Part shown: piece by piece, positions 1 through 8,874 of the stretch
Position numbering within the stretch: the first letter of the stretch is position 1
Layout: each line of letters starts with the position of its first letter
Source: Lysinibacillus sp. BPa_S21
Lineage (GTDB): Bacteria > Bacillota > Bacilli > Bacillales_A > Planococcaceae
NCBI RefSeq assembly: GCF_023337795.1
Contig: NZ_JALIRS010000018.1
Coordinates: 1-59,183 of the forward strand
Length of the DNA stretch: 59,183 nt
Direction: 5' to 3'
The notes under the pieces: model-generated
What the model was told of the DNA's origin: nothing
What the model saw: the letters and a program-made list of their open reading frames with translations, nothing else
Database searches by the model: none
Translations under genes and position numbers: made by a program

Positions 1-75
1 GAACACGGAAGTTAAGCTCTTTAGCGCCGATGGTAGTTGGGGGCTTCCCCCTGTGAGAGTAGGACGTCGCTAGGC
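1..75 (+). rRNA. rrf: 5S ribosomal RNA, 3' part
   Basis: The first 75 bases match the 3' two thirds of a Bacillales 5S rRNA, including the GAACACGGAAGTTAAGCTC stretch and the closing GTGAGAGTAGGACGTCGC segment. The 5' end lies outside the window. It is followed at once by a strong terminator, so this is the last gene of an rrn operon. Confidence 0.95.
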
Positions 76-84
76 ACAAAGCAG

Positions 85-109
85 CCACTGAGAAATCAGT
101 GGTTTTTTT
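85..109 (+). terminator. rrn operon terminator
   Basis: A 7-bp perfect stem CCACTGA/TCAGTGG with a GAAA tetraloop is followed by seven T residues. It starts ten bases after the end of the 5S gene. Confidence 0.93.
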
Positions 110-185
110 GTTGTTTTGCAATCTATACCCTAAAAAATGTTAGAATGTAAATTGATTCAAATTAACAATATAGGGGTGAATTGAA

Positions 186-620
186 ATGGCAACAGGGTTA
201 TATAGAGAAAATATTCAAATTGAAAAAGCAAAGCTACAGGAATTTATTCAAGATAAAGGGGAATGGGCTGTACTAATACCGGGTTATTTACATCATGAAT
301 TTCCAAATGAACAAAATATGATTTGGGTATTTCAAGGCGATTTCGGAATTATTCAAAAAGCCGTAAAGGTTGAGCTTAAATGCAAGGAGTCCAGTCCTCA
401 TCAGGTTATGTTTGATTTGGTAGGTTTATCCGATCCGATAAATGGTGATGGTTATTTTGAAATTACACAAAATCAGGACGGTACATGTCAGTTAGTAGGC
501 AATTTAACGATGAAGGCAAGTGGCTTCTTAGCAGGAATGATGAATCCAATATTAGAAAAATTTGTACCGCAATTAGTAGAACAGCTAGTACAAAGGATGG
601 CGGTAAAGGCTAGTATTTAG
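186..620 (+). CDS. CoxG-like / SRPBCC-fold protein
   Basis: A 144-residue soluble protein with no signal peptide or membrane segment. Its overall look (alternating beta-strand segments, then an amphipathic C-terminal helix around FLAGMMNPILEKFVPQLVEQL-like sequence, residues about 118-138) resembles the CoxG/SRPBCC lipid-binding fold sometimes annotated as carbon monoxide dehydrogenase subunit G. No CO dehydrogenase genes are nearby, so that name would not describe its job. The ATG has a good Shine-Dalgarno (AGGGGTGA) 6 bases upstream. It is monocistronic and ends at its own terminator. It is certainly a gene; the family assignment is from general resemblance only. Confidence 0.6.
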   Translation: MATGLYRENIQIEKAKLQEFIQDKGEWAVLIPGYLHHEFPNEQNMIWVFQGDFGIIQKAVKVELKCKESSPHQVMFDLVGLSDPINGDGYFEITQNQDGTCQLVGNLTMKASGFLAGMMNPILEKFVPQLVEQLVQRMAVKASI

Positions 621-683
621 TATGTGTAGAGAAAATTGCAGTTAAGTACGCTTTAAAATAGTATCTACTAAGGAAAGTAAAAG

Positions 684-714
684 GATCATTGCTATTAGGT
701 GCAATGGTCTTTTT
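684..714 (+). terminator. terminator of the CoxG-like gene
   Basis: GATCATTGC and GCAATGGTC pair over 9 bp (one G-U) around an 8-base loop and are followed by five T residues. Confidence 0.85.
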
Positions 715-809
715 ATGTTTCATCACCAAAAGTTCGATATGACAATTTACTAAAATGTTAACGTCGGAACTGAGACCAACCCACATTATCTTGTGATTTT
801 TGGTATAAC

Positions 810-838
810 TTGACAGTTCTTTTTATGAGTCTTATATT
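810..838 (+). promoter_or_regulatory. sigma-A promoter of the TetR gene
   Basis: TTGACA (810-815), 17-bp spacer, TATATT (833-838). The palindromic operator begins inside the -10 box, which fits autorepression. Confidence 0.85.
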
Positions 839-854
839 TGAGTATATACTCAAA
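837..854 (+). promoter_or_regulatory. palindromic operator 1 (TetR-type)
   Basis: TTTGAGTATATACTCAAA is an 18-bp perfect palindrome overlapping the -10 box and start point of the TetR promoter. The same half-sites with the same 4-base centre (TTGAGT-N4-ACTCAA) recur at 1553-1568 before the next gene. Confidence 0.85.
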
Positions 855-878
855 CATTAAAAAAGGTGGTGGAAAGGT

Positions 879-1454
879 TTGGCGTCAAAGAAGGATAAAA
901 TCTTGGAGGCATCATTAGAGCTTTTTACTAAAAGGGGCTTTACCGCGACGACTACTAAAGAAATAGCATTAAAAAGCGGAGTAGCAGAGGGGCTTATATT
1001 TTATTATTTTAAAGATAAAAATGGGCTTCTTAATTATCTTATTCGTGAATTTTCATTTATTGGCTCGCTACAAAATGAGATAAAAGCTCTTTCTATGATG
1101 GAGCCATATCCAGCTTTAATTAAATTTGGCCAATTATATGCCAATTTTTTATCACATAATAAAAGCTTTTTAACTTTTATTTGGTCCCCGGAAATAGTAC
1201 GGAACACGGATGTTAGTAAGGATATTGTAGATTTTATAAATACAATGAATGAACAAGTCAGTTCATTTTTGATAAGAGCTTCTTTATGTAGTGTAGAAAA
1301 AAAGACAGTAGAAACGGCAGCTTCGGTGTTTCTTTCAACAATATTAACGCATGTTTTAGTTGAAGAAAGAAAAGCAGAAAAAATGCCAATTGGAAATAAT
1401 GATTATATTGAAGAGGTAGCGATGTTTCTTTTAAAAGGAATGCAAATTGTATAA
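879..1454 (+). CDS. TetR/AcrR family transcriptional regulator
   Basis: A 191-residue protein of typical TetR length. The N-terminal helix-turn-helix occupies about residues 8-50: a first helix around ILEASLELF, then TTTKEIALKSGVAEGLIFYY, the usual recognition helix ending in the conserved (F/Y)YYF motif, followed by KxxLL. The remaining 140 residues are the variable ligand-binding and dimer domain. The TTG start has the GGTGGTGG ribosome site 6 bases away. A palindrome in its own promoter and an identical-half-site palindrome before the downstream HXXEE gene indicate an autoregulated repressor controlling that neighbour. The ligand cannot be inferred. Confidence 0.92.
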   Translation: MASKKDKILEASLELFTKRGFTATTTKEIALKSGVAEGLIFYYFKDKNGLLNYLIREFSFIGSLQNEIKALSMMEPYPALIKFGQLYANFLSHNKSFLTFIWSPEIVRNTDVSKDIVDFINTMNEQVSSFLIRASLCSVEKKTVETAASVFLSTILTHVLVEERKAEKMPIGNNDYIEEVAMFLLKGMQIV

Positions 1455-1552
1455 GTAGATTGTAGTGGAGATCGAACGTCACCAAGAAAGTGCCCAATCG
1501 AAACGAAAGTTAACACACGTTATTTGCGAGGAACTATTTTTTTGAAAAACAT

Positions 1553-1568
1553 TTGAGTGATTACTCAA
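1553..1568 (+). promoter_or_regulatory. palindromic operator 2 (TetR-type)
   Basis: TTGAGTGATTACTCAA has the same half-sites and centre length as operator 1. It lies about 25 bases before the HXXEE start codon. A possible -35 (TTGAAA, about 1542-1547) and -10 (TAGAAT, 1569-1574) flank it with an abnormally long 21-bp spacer; alternatively TTGAGT itself serves as the -35. Confidence 0.8.
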
Positions 1569-1593
1569 TAGAATTTAAAAAGGAGGTATCATT

Positions 1594-2130
1594 ATGGAGC
1601 AATGGATAAATATTCAAACACTTATTTGGCTATTCCCTATTATGTTCATTTTGCATGATTTTGAAGAAATCATTATGGTTGAAAAGTGGTTAAATAAGAA
1701 TTCTACGATTTTGTATGAAAGACTGCCGAAGAAAATTGCTGATCGAGTTATGAAACAGTTCTCGATGTCGACAGCACAGTTTGCCGTAGCAGTAATCGTT
1801 ATATTCATGTTTGTAAGTAGTTCCACTTTTTTAGCAAATCAATATGTACATCAAGGGCCATTTGGAGATATCTATTTTTTCACTATTGTTACGCTAACCT
1901 ACTTTTTACATGCATTCACTCACCTTGCACAATCTGTTTTTCTTCGTGCCATTACACCAGGTGCACTTACATCTTTGATAATCGTCATTCCATACAGTTT
2001 AATTTTGTATCGTTCGTTATTAATCAATAAAGTCATAACATGGGACATTATTTTCGTTAGCTTGCCATTTTGTCTTTTATTGATCCCTGTTGCATTACTA
2101 GCACATTGGATCGGTAAAAAGGTTATCTGA
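1594..2130 (+). CDS. HXXEE domain integral membrane protein
   Basis: A 178-residue polytopic membrane protein with about four or five hydrophobic segments. The HXXEE motif that names the family is visible as H21-D-F-E24-E25 at the end of the first membrane helix. A second His-rich helix (HAFTHLAQS, about residues 108-116) is also typical of the family. Members are uncharacterised; the conserved His/Glu residues in a membrane setting suggest metal binding or hydrolase-like chemistry, which is inference only. The ATG is preceded by a full AGGAGGT site. The TetR operator just upstream makes this the likely target of the preceding repressor. Confidence 0.88.
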   Translation: MEQWINIQTLIWLFPIMFILHDFEEIIMVEKWLNKNSTILYERLPKKIADRVMKQFSMSTAQFAVAVIVIFMFVSSSTFLANQYVHQGPFGDIYFFTIVTLTYFLHAFTHLAQSVFLRAITPGALTSLIIVIPYSLILYRSLLINKVITWDIIFVSLPFCLLLIPVALLAHWIGKKVI

Positions 2131-2180
2131 ATTTCACTTTATTTATAGCGATTCAGCAAATGTTTTTGTAATGTAAGTGT

Positions 2181-2186
2181 TATAAT
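2181..2186 (+). promoter_or_regulatory. candidate -10 box before yaaO
   Basis: A consensus TATAAT lies 35 bases before the yaaO start. No good -35 is at 17 bp; the upstream ATTCAGCAAATGTTTTTG (about 2150-2167) resembles the head of the dispersed GCGAAAGCG repeat family. Confidence 0.4.
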
Positions 2187-2220
2187 TAAATAAGAATATA
2201 ACGGAAATGGGTGTTTTGTT

Positions 2221-3645
2221 TTGCAAAAGAAAAAGCCGATTGTAGAAGGGTTAGAGCGCTTTCGACAACAACAAAATATTTCCTTTCATGTCCCAGGACA
2301 TAAGCATGGCGAACTGTCCCATCTTCCTCAGCCCTTTAAAGATGTCATGCGATATGATGTGACTGAATTATCAGGTCTTGATGACTTACATCACCCAGAG
2401 GAAATAATATTAGAGGCAGAAAACTTATTGGCAGATACATATGGGGCGATGAAAAGCTTTTTTTTAGTAGGTGGATCTACAGTTGGAAATCTAGCGATGA
2501 TTTATGCCACATGTAAAAAGGGTGATACGATTATTGTCCAACGTAATGCACACAAGTCAATATTTCACGCAATTGAGCTTGTTGGCGCAAAGCCTGTATT
2601 TGTTTCCCCACTATGGGATGAACGTACATTAACTGCCACACATGTTTCTTATAAAGATTTAAAAGAAGCAGTTGATTTTCATCCAGAGGCTCGGGCAGTA
2701 GTTTTAACGTATCCTACTTACTATGGTATGACATCTAAAGAAATACAGCAGCAGATTGCCTATTGTCATGAGAAAGGTATTCCTGTCTTAGTGGATGAAG
2801 CACATGGAGCGCATTTTAGTGCCTGTACTTTATTTCAACCATCAGTATTGTCATTTGGGGCAGATATAGTAGTACAGTCTGCACATAAAACTTTGCCTGC
2901 TATGACAATGGCATCCTTTATGCATGTTAATTCTAACTTCATCGATGTCGACAAAATAAATCACTATTTACGTATGCTGCAATCTAGCAGCCCATCCTAT
3001 CTTTTATTGGCTTCTTTAGATGATGCACGCTATTATATACAGACATATATGGAGAGTGATGGTGCATATATAATAGAGAAAAGGAATCAATGGGTAGAGG
3101 CATTACGAGCTATTGGCTCTTTGGAAGTGATTGAGGTAGACGACCCTATAAAATTATTATTACGCGTTGATGGCTATAGCGGTTTTCAATTACAAGAAGC
3201 ATTAGAAGCAAAGCACGTATATGCAGAACTAGCAGATGCGAATCAAGTATTACTTGTGCTACCTTTGTTGAAACAGGGGCATACCTATCCATTTGCAGAA
3301 ATACGTGTCCGAATTAAGGATGCTGTAACATTGTTATTAAGTACACCAAGGTCCGAAATAGTAACTGCTTCGCAAGCAGCCTATAATTTTGTAGCTATTA
3401 CGGAACCAGCCTATACATTTGATGACATTGAAAAGGCGGAGAAAGAATGGTTACCATATATGCGAACAATGGGCCGTATCTCTGCTAGTATGATTATTCC
3501 TTATCCACCAGGCATTCCATTGCTTGTTCCGGGCGAAAAAATAACAGTAGCAAAGCTGAGTCAGCTAGAAGAGTTACTGGCTACTGGTGCAACGTTCCAA
3601 GGAAATCACCGTTTAGAAGAAAAGATGATTGAGATCATTAAATAG
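2221..3645 (+). CDS. yaaO: Orn/Lys/Arg decarboxylase-fold PLP enzyme
   Basis: A 474-residue fold-type I pyridoxal-phosphate protein of the Orn/Lys/Arg decarboxylase family, short Bacillales type (YaaO, YaaO-like/CAD). The Schiff-base lysine is K223 in [10 protein letters not shown], and the cofactor-ring aspartate is D192 in VDEAHGAHF. The N-terminal FHVPGHKHG motif is the family hallmark. The C-terminal domain ends in [14 protein letters not shown], also diagnostic. It lies directly before tmk as in B. subtilis. Start is TTG with a modest GGAAATGGGTG ribosome site. The amino acid substrate cannot be told from sequence; polyamine synthesis is the usual suggestion. Confidence 0.93.
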   Translation: MQKKKPIVEGLERFRQQQNISFHVPGHKHGELSHLPQPFKDVMRYDVTELSGLDDLHHPEEIILEAENLLADTYGAMKSFFLVGGSTVGNLAMIYATCKKGDTIIVQRNAHKSIFHAIELVGAKPVFVSPLWDERTLTATHVSYKDLKEAVDFHPEARAVVLTYPTYYGMTSKEIQQQIAYCHEKGIPVLVDEAHGAHFSACTLFQPSVLSFGADIVVQSAHKTLPAMTMASFMHVNSNFIDVDKINHYLRMLQSSSPSYLLLASLDDARYYIQTYMESDGAYIIEKRNQWVEALRAIGSLEVIEVDDPIKLLLRVDGYSGFQLQEALEAKHVYAELADANQVLLVLPLLKQGHTYPFAEIRVRIKDAVTLLLSTPRSEIVTASQAAYNFVAITEPAYTFDDIEKAEKEWLPYMRTMGRISASMIIPYPPGIPLLVPGEKITVAKLSQLEELLATGATFQGNHRLEEKMIEIIK

Positions 3646-3662
3646 TTGGAGGCAATAACAGC

Positions 3663-4292
3663 ATGAATTGCAATTTATTTATTACATTTGAAGGTCCTGA
3701 GGGTGCTGGAAAAACAACAGTTATTCAAAAAATAGCTGAGCGACTTGCAGAAGAAAATATTGATGTTTTAGCAACGAGAGAGCCTGGTGGTATTGAGATT
3801 GCTGAGAAAATTAGGAGTATTATTTTGAATCCTGAACATACAGCCATGGATGAACGTACAGAAGCGTTATTATACGCAGCGGCGAGAAGTCAGCATTATT
3901 TTGAAAAAGTACGACCTGCATTGGATGCTGGTAAAATGGTTATTTGCGATCGATTTATCGATTCTTCATTAGCATACCAAGGATATGCACGCGGTATCGG
4001 CGTAGATGAAGTATTATCCATTAATGAGTTTGCAATCGGTAAGAAGTTACCCGATATGACTATATTATTTGACCTTGCTCCAGAGGTTGGCTTGGCACGA
4101 ATTCATGCTCATGGAGAGCGAGAAGTAAATCGCTTAGATGTTGAAAGTTTAGCTTTTCATAAAAAGGTTCGGGAAGGATATTTACAGCTAGTAGAGCGTT
4201 ACGCTGATCGTATACATGTCATCAATGCGGACCAAAATATTGAGCGTGTTGTTGAAGATGTATGGTCATTAATATATGAAGCAATACAGTAA
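3663..4292 (+). CDS. tmk: thymidylate kinase
   Basis: Phosphorylates dTMP to dTDP with ATP, in the dTTP supply route. The 209-residue length is normal. The P-loop is G11-PEGAGKT18, the DR(F/Y) motif is in [13 protein letters not shown] near residue 95, and the lid carries the [12 protein letters not shown] segment near residue 155. The ATG has a GGAGG site 9 bases upstream. It follows yaaO by 17 bases and is probably cotranscribed with it. Confidence 0.97.
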   Translation: MNCNLFITFEGPEGAGKTTVIQKIAERLAEENIDVLATREPGGIEIAEKIRSIILNPEHTAMDERTEALLYAAARSQHYFEKVRPALDAGKMVICDRFIDSSLAYQGYARGIGVDEVLSINEFAIGKKLPDMTILFDLAPEVGLARIHAHGEREVNRLDVESLAFHKKVREGYLQLVERYADRIHVINADQNIERVVEDVWSLIYEAIQ

Positions 4293-4317
4293 ATGCATGA
4301 AGTTGTCTAACACAATG

Positions 4318-4326
4318 TGATATAAT
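4318..4326 (+). promoter_or_regulatory. extended -10 promoter candidate before darA
   Basis: TGATATAAT is a perfect extended -10 (TGnTATAAT) 29 bases after the tmk stop. No consensus -35 is present. It would give a long (about 255-base) leader containing the repeat copies at 4344-4543. Confidence 0.45.
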
Positions 4327-4343
4327 GGTAACATCTATAATTT

Positions 4344-4384
4344 TATCTTCATTCAACGAATGTTTTCTGTGCGCAAGCGAAAAG
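4344..4384 (+). repeat. GCGAAAGCG-family dispersed repeat, degenerate copy
   Basis: Contains the family head TCTTCATTCAACGAATGTTTT followed by CTGTGCGCAAGCGAAAAG. Compare 17823-17880, 25155-25276, 37130-37160 and 45911-45978. Confidence 0.7.
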
Positions 4385-4408
4385 ATTTGATGGGTATGGA
4401 TATTGTTC

Positions 4409-4441
4409 ATTTTCAGTAGATACCTAAAAACCTACTGAAAT
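4409..4441 (+). repeat. inverted repeat in the tmk-darA gap
   Basis: TTTCAGTAG and CTACTGAAA form a 9-bp stem around a 12-base loop. No T-run follows, so it is not an obvious terminator. Confidence 0.5.
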
Positions 4442-4459
4442 AAAGGAACTTTGGTGGAT

Positions 4460-4543
4460 GTCACGGAACCGGAAAGGTGTTCTTTGTGCAAGCATAAAGC
4501 CTGATCCGGACACCATTATGCTGAGGCATAATTGATAATGGTA
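4460..4543 (+). repeat. mosaic palindromic repeat, internally deleted copy
   Basis: Both ends of the 190-bp element seen at 25706-25896 and (inverted) 10587-10800 are present: TGTCACGGAACCGGAAAGG at the left, then CATAAAGCC...GATCCGGAC and ATGCTGAGGCATAATTGAT at the right. About 110 bp of the middle with the three mini-hairpins are missing. Confidence 0.8.
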
Positions 4544-4581
4544 ACTAAAATTTATTTAGATGAATTTTATCAAAGGGGTGA

Positions 4582-4917
<336 letters not shown>

Positions 4918-4991
4918 ATCATTGCCACATTAAATAGAAGTAAAACACAATATATGTATTTGATATAGAAGGCAAGTGGGGGCGAAACAGC

Positions 4992-5432
4992 TTGAAGATC
5001 AATCAAGATATACGTGTCGGGTTAAATACTAATCGTAAAGAGCCAATGCATAACAATAATCAAAATAACCGATTTGGAGATATGGTCGTCAAGCAAGGAA
5101 GCAAATTGCAAACTGAACAGCTTACACGACTGCTAGGAGATATTTCTACAGCAGGTGACCGTGTTGCAAGATCACGTAATTTACGAGAACTTGCTCGTTT
5201 TAAAATGCTTGTTAAACGATTCCTACAAGAAACTGTAGAGCATGGTATGGATTTAAAGCAATCGCATACATGGAATCGTTTTGGTGAAGGAAGACGCTTA
5301 AAAATTATCGAAACTATTGATACGCGTCTTGTAGAGCTTGCGCAAGATATTTTAGATGAAGAAAAGGAAGCAATTGACCTACTTGATAAAATCGGTGAGA
5401 TTAAAGGCTTATTAATTAATTTGTATATGTAA
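4992..5432 (+). CDS. yaaR: YaaR family protein (DUF327)
   Basis: A 146-residue, mostly helical, highly charged cytoplasmic protein of the YaaR family, function unknown. Recognisable features are the poorly conserved polar N-terminus (about 1-35), then SRNLRELARFKMLVKRFLQETVEHG and the C-terminal LDLLDKIGEIKGLLINLYM-like end. The TTG start follows a G-rich ribosome site by about 9 bases; an ATG at 5046 is possible but has no clear site. Context is constant in Bacillales: darA-yaaR-holB. It ends at its own terminator. Confidence 0.9.
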   Translation: MKINQDIRVGLNTNRKEPMHNNNQNNRFGDMVVKQGSKLQTEQLTRLLGDISTAGDRVARSRNLRELARFKMLVKRFLQETVEHGMDLKQSHTWNRFGEGRRLKIIETIDTRLVELAQDILDEEKEAIDLLDKIGEIKGLLINLYM

Positions 5433-5434
5433 AA

Positions 5435-5470
5435 CCCGTGTCTCGTTCTCTTGTAGGCGCGGGCTTTTTT
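5435..5470 (+). terminator. terminator after yaaR
   Basis: CCCGTGTC pairs with GGCGCGGG (8 bp, two G-U pairs) around a 13-base loop; six T residues follow. Confidence 0.8.
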
Positions 5471-5617
5471 CAAATCAATTCAGCAGCTAATTTATTTGCT
5501 GAATGACACGAAACTAATCTATCTGCTCTAAAAACGCAGATGTTTCTGTACTAAAATTGAGCAATGGAAAACAATTATGCTATGAGTGTAATTGAAAATA
5601 GGAAGGAATTTATATAT

Positions 5618-6622
5618 ATGGCCAAGAATGTTGAAGAGCTATTCACACTACAACCAGTCGTAATGAAGCAGCTTCAAACGATTTTTGACAAAAATAGATT
5701 AGCGCATGCATACATTTTTGATGGCGAAAAAGGGACAGGCAAAGTTGATATTATGCAGTTTTTTGTTAAATTAATGCTATGCGAGCAACCAAATCAAAAT
5801 GTTCCATGTGAAACATGTCGAAATTGCAGACGTGTTGATTCGGGTAATCATCCAAATATTCATCAAATTTATCCAGAAGGCCAATTTATAAAAATTGATC
5901 AAATACGTGAATTAATTGCAGAGATGAAGATGATGGGGGTTGAAGAAGGACGTAAGATTTATGTGCTTCACCATGCAGACCGTCTCAATATTGCCTCTGC
6001 AAACATGATTCTTAAATTTTTAGAGGAACCTGATGGTGAGGTAACTGCGATTTTGTTAACAGAGCAAATGCAGTCAATTTTACCAACGATTCGTTCTCGC
6101 TGCCAGCATATTAAATTTCAAAAAATGCCTCGACACTTATTGTTGAAGCATTTGCAAGATCACAACATTTCTTACTCGATGGCTTCTACAGTGAGCATGA
6201 TGACGAACGAGCTCGAAACAGCTATGATTTTAGCAAATGATGAGCAGTTTGCACATGCTCGAAAAACAGTGTTAAAATTAGTAGAGGCAATTCGTCAGAA
6301 TGTACATGAAGCAATGCTTGTTGTACATGAAGAATGGTTGCCACTGTTTAAAGAAAAAGGCGAGATGGAGCAGGCATTAGATTTACTACTATTTGCTTAC
6401 CGTGATATAGTGTCAATAAAAGCTAATCCCGAAGCAGCTTGTACTTACCCAGACATGTTACAAACATTTAAAGAAGCTGCGTTACATTCGACTTATGAAC
6501 GTCTATCTAGTCAAATGGAGTCTATTTTACAGGCACGTTCATCTTTACAGCGTAACATGAATAGGACGTTAATGATGGAGCAGTTAATGCTAAATCTGCA
6601 GGAGGGATATACATTTGTATAA
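5618..6622 (+). CDS. holB: DNA polymerase III subunit delta'
   Basis: Stator subunit of the clamp-loader complex. 334 residues from the ATG at 5618, chosen because AGGAAGG lies 11 bases before it; an upstream ATG would add 18 residues without a ribosome site. The RecA-like fold has a degenerate P-loop (G36-EKGTGK42), normal for delta'. A zinc module C55/C64/C67/C70 is intact. LKFLEEP (about residue 134) and the SRC sensor-1 motif in TIRSRCQHIKF are present. The last 8 bases overlap ricT. Confidence 0.95.
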   Translation: MAKNVEELFTLQPVVMKQLQTIFDKNRLAHAYIFDGEKGTGKVDIMQFFVKLMLCEQPNQNVPCETCRNCRRVDSGNHPNIHQIYPEGQFIKIDQIRELIAEMKMMGVEEGRKIYVLHHADRLNIASANMILKFLEEPDGEVTAILLTEQMQSILPTIRSRCQHIKFQKMPRHLLLKHLQDHNISYSMASTVSMMTNELETAMILANDEQFAHARKTVLKLVEAIRQNVHEAMLVVHEEWLPLFKEKGEMEQALDLLLFAYRDIVSIKANPEAACTYPDMLQTFKEAALHSTYERLSSQMESILQARSSLQRNMNRTLMMEQLMLNLQEGYTFV

Positions 6623-7430
6623 TGTAGTGGGAGTCCGTTTTAAAAAAGCGGGTAAAATATATTATTTTGATCCAGCATCATATCTACTAGAGGACAGTCA
6701 GTATGTCATTGTAGAGACAGCTCGCGGAGTGGAATATGGTAAAGTAGTTGTCCCTCAAAAGGTTGTAGGGGATAATGATGTTGTATTACCACTTAAACAG
6801 GTTCTACGACCAGCGGATGAGCGTGATCGTATCCAAGTAGAGGAAAATGCAGCTGAATCAAAGCGAGCATTTGAACTAGCAAGTACAAAAATCATTGAGC
6901 ATAATTTAGAAATGAAGCTCGTTGATGTTGAATATACATTTGATCGTAATAAAATCATCTTTTATTTTACGGCTGAAGGACGAGTTGATTTTAGAGATCT
7001 TGTAAAAGATTTAGCTTCGGTTTTTAGAACACGTATTGAGCTTCGCCAAATTGGTGTACGTGATGAGGCGAAGTTGTTAGGCGGCATTGGTCCATGTGGC
7101 CGGATGCTTTGCTGCTCAACTTTTTTAGGAGATTTTGAGCCGGTTTCTATTAAAATGGCTAAAGATCAAAACTTATCTTTAAATCCATCCAAAATTTCAG
7201 GTCTTTGCGGTCGTTTAATGTGCTGCTTAAAGTATGAAAATGATGAATATGAGGAAGCAAAAGAGGGCATGCCAGACATTGGTGAAATGGCGATGACACC
7301 AGATGGCCGTGGTAAAGTTGTAGGTTTAAATGTACTGGAAAGACTTATTCAAGTATATTTACAAGAGCAGGAGCGCACAGTCGAGTATACACTAGAAGAA
7401 CTGCTAGCATGCGAAAAAAATCTTATTTAA
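6615..7430 (+). CDS. ricT: RicT (YaaT), PSP1-domain stage 0 sporulation protein
   Basis: A 271-residue PSP1-domain protein, one of three subunits (with RicA/YlbF and RicF/YmcA) of the complex that promotes RNase Y-dependent mRNA maturation, the Spo0A phosphorelay, competence and biofilm formation. Two conserved cysteine motifs that serve Fe-S cluster binding in the complex are visible: C161-GRML-C166-C167 and C198-GRLM-C203-C204. The TTG start overlaps the end of holB and is preceded by GGAGGG. The partner genes are not in this window, as expected. Confidence 0.95.
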   Translation: MYNVVGVRFKKAGKIYYFDPASYLLEDSQYVIVETARGVEYGKVVVPQKVVGDNDVVLPLKQVLRPADERDRIQVEENAAESKRAFELASTKIIEHNLEMKLVDVEYTFDRNKIIFYFTAEGRVDFRDLVKDLASVFRTRIELRQIGVRDEAKLLGGIGPCGRMLCCSTFLGDFEPVSIKMAKDQNLSLNPSKISGLCGRLMCCLKYENDEYEEAKEGMPDIGEMAMTPDGRGKVVGLNVLERLIQVYLQEQERTVEYTLEELLACEKNLI

Positions 7431-7457
7431 GATAGAGAATTGGACGAGGTGGCTTGG

Positions 7458-7814
7458 GTGAAGGACCGTAATTTCTTAGATACCGTTATGGAGTTCGAAC
7501 AACAGCTCGAAGCAATGCAGGAGCAATTTGGTGCATTGAAACAATTTGTAGCGTTAATGATGGAGGAGCATAAGGCACTCGAAACAGAAAATCATCACCT
7601 TCGTACACGGCTGGAAGAACTACTTTCGAATGAAAACTCCGTACAGGCTACTGATGAGAAGAAAGAGAATTCGTTAGATATTGGCGAAGGTTATGATAAC
7701 CTAGCACGTTTATACCAAGAAGGCTTCCATGTTTGTCATGTTCATTTCGGAGGTTCACGTAAAGGTGAAGACTGTCTGTTTTGTCTATCATTTTTAAATA
7801 AACAAAATGTGTAA
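7458..7814 (+). CDS. yabA: replication initiation control protein YabA
   Basis: Negative regulator of DnaA-dependent initiation that also binds DnaN. I use the GTG at 7458 (118 residues) because AGGTGG is 5 bases upstream and [14 protein letters not shown] lines up with the known YabA N-terminus; a TTG at 7440 would add 6 residues. The first about 60 residues form the leucine-rich coiled coil used for tetramerisation. The C-terminal zinc motif C93-H94-V-H96...C106-x-x-C109 is complete. It lies 27 bases after ricT. Confidence 0.94.
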   Translation: MKDRNFLDTVMEFEQQLEAMQEQFGALKQFVALMMEEHKALETENHHLRTRLEELLSNENSVQATDEKKENSLDIGEGYDNLARLYQEGFHVCHVHFGGSRKGEDCLFCLSFLNKQNV

Positions 7815-7819
7815 TAGAA

Positions 7820-7852
7820 GGCTGATTCCCACTATGGTGGTGTCAGTCTTTT
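7820..7852 (+). terminator. weak terminator or attenuator after yabA
   Basis: GGCTGA...TCAGTC and CCAC...GTGG make a two-part stem with a small internal loop, followed by TTTT only. Some read-through into yabB is expected. Confidence 0.5.
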
Positions 7853-7877
7853 GTTTTGTATAGTAGGAGGAAGAAAC

Positions 7878-8627
7878 ATGGAAAATTGGTTGAAGGGTGA
7901 CGAACGGTTAGACTATTTATTGGCTGAGAATTTACGTATTATTCAAAGCCCTTCTGTCTTTTCGTTTTCATTGGATGCAGTACTACTTTCAAAATTTGTC
8001 AATGTCCCACATCATAAAGGGAAAATTGTTGATTTGTGCTCAGGAAATGGTGTAATTCCACTTTTTTTAAGCGCCAGAACAAAAGGGCATATAACAGGAG
8101 TAGAAATTCAACCACGTTTATTTGATATGGCTGAGCGAAGTATCCGTTACAATAAGTTAGAAGATCAAATTCATATGGTCCTCGGTGATGTGAAGGAAAT
8201 TCCTAAGGAGCTTGGTATTGAAAAATATGATGTTGTAACGTGTAATCCGCCATATTTTTTAGCACATGAAGCAAGTGATAAAAACTTAAGTGAGCATTAC
8301 GCTATAGCGCGTCATGAACTATATTTAACATTAGAGGAATCCATACAATCAGCAAGTAAATTGTTAAAACAAGGCGGAAAGGCTGCTTTTGTTCATCGTC
8401 CTGGTCGGTTATTAGATATTGTTACGGCAATGCGTGCAAATCGTTTAGAGCCTAAACGTATGCAACTTATTTACCCGAAAGAAGGTAAGGAGGCCAATAC
8501 ATTATTAATAGAAGGAATTAAAGATGGTAAGCCTGATCTAAAAATATTACCGCCCCTGTATGTTTATAACGCGAATAATGAATATACAGCAGAAGTGAGA
8601 GAAATCCTTTATGGAAAAGAACAATAG
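7878..8627 (+). CDS. yabB: tRNA1(Val) adenine-N6 methyltransferase family protein (YabB)
   Basis: A 249-residue class I SAM-dependent N6-adenine methyltransferase. The SAM-binding motif is [15 protein letters not shown] (about 54-68) and the catalytic N-P-P-Y is at residues 123-126. The family includes TrmN6, which methylates A37 of tRNA-Val in E. coli; the exact tRNA target here is inferred. The ATG at 7878 follows AGGAGGA by 6 bases. Its 3' end overlaps yazA by 17 bases and yazA overlaps rsmI, so the three are translationally coupled. Confidence 0.92.
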   Translation: MENWLKGDERLDYLLAENLRIIQSPSVFSFSLDAVLLSKFVNVPHHKGKIVDLCSGNGVIPLFLSARTKGHITGVEIQPRLFDMAERSIRYNKLEDQIHMVLGDVKEIPKELGIEKYDVVTCNPPYFLAHEASDKNLSEHYAIARHELYLTLEESIQSASKLLKQGGKAAFVHRPGRLLDIVTAMRANRLEPKRMQLIYPKEGKEANTLLIEGIKDGKPDLKILPPLYVYNANNEYTAEVREILYGKEQ

Positions 8628-8874
8628 CCATTATTTTTATGTATTAGAATGTGCCGATCAATCCTTTTACGCAGGCTACACGAATAATGTAGACAAGCGT
8701 GTCGGTGTACATAATGCTGGTAAAGGTGCAAAATATACGAGAGCGCGAGGACCAGTAGAATGTATTTATGTAGAGGAGTTCGATACGAAACAAGAAGCGA
8801 TGCGAGCAGAATATGCTTTTAAACAGTTAACACGAAAGCAAAAGATGAAATATATAGGGAGGGATGACGCATGA
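8611..8874 (+). CDS. yazA: GIY-YIG nuclease-fold protein
   Basis: An 87-residue single-domain protein of the UPF0213 (YhbQ/YazA) branch of the GIY-YIG superfamily. The signature is seen as [15 protein letters not shown] (residues 9-23) with the following conserved [12 protein letters not shown] and the late glutamate-containing helix. This branch is close to the SLX1 nuclease domain but has no settled role. It begins inside yabB and ends overlapping the rsmI ATG by four bases. Confidence 0.92.
   Translation: MEKNNSHYFYVLECADQSFYAGYTNNVDKRVGVHNAGKGAKYTRARGPVECIYVEEFDTKQEAMRAEYAFKQLTRKQKMKYIGRDDA

Noticed and set aside
186..620. Carbon monoxide dehydrogenase accessory gene
   Set aside because: Only a general CoxG/SRPBCC resemblance, with no cox/CODH genes around; the enzyme-specific name is not justified.
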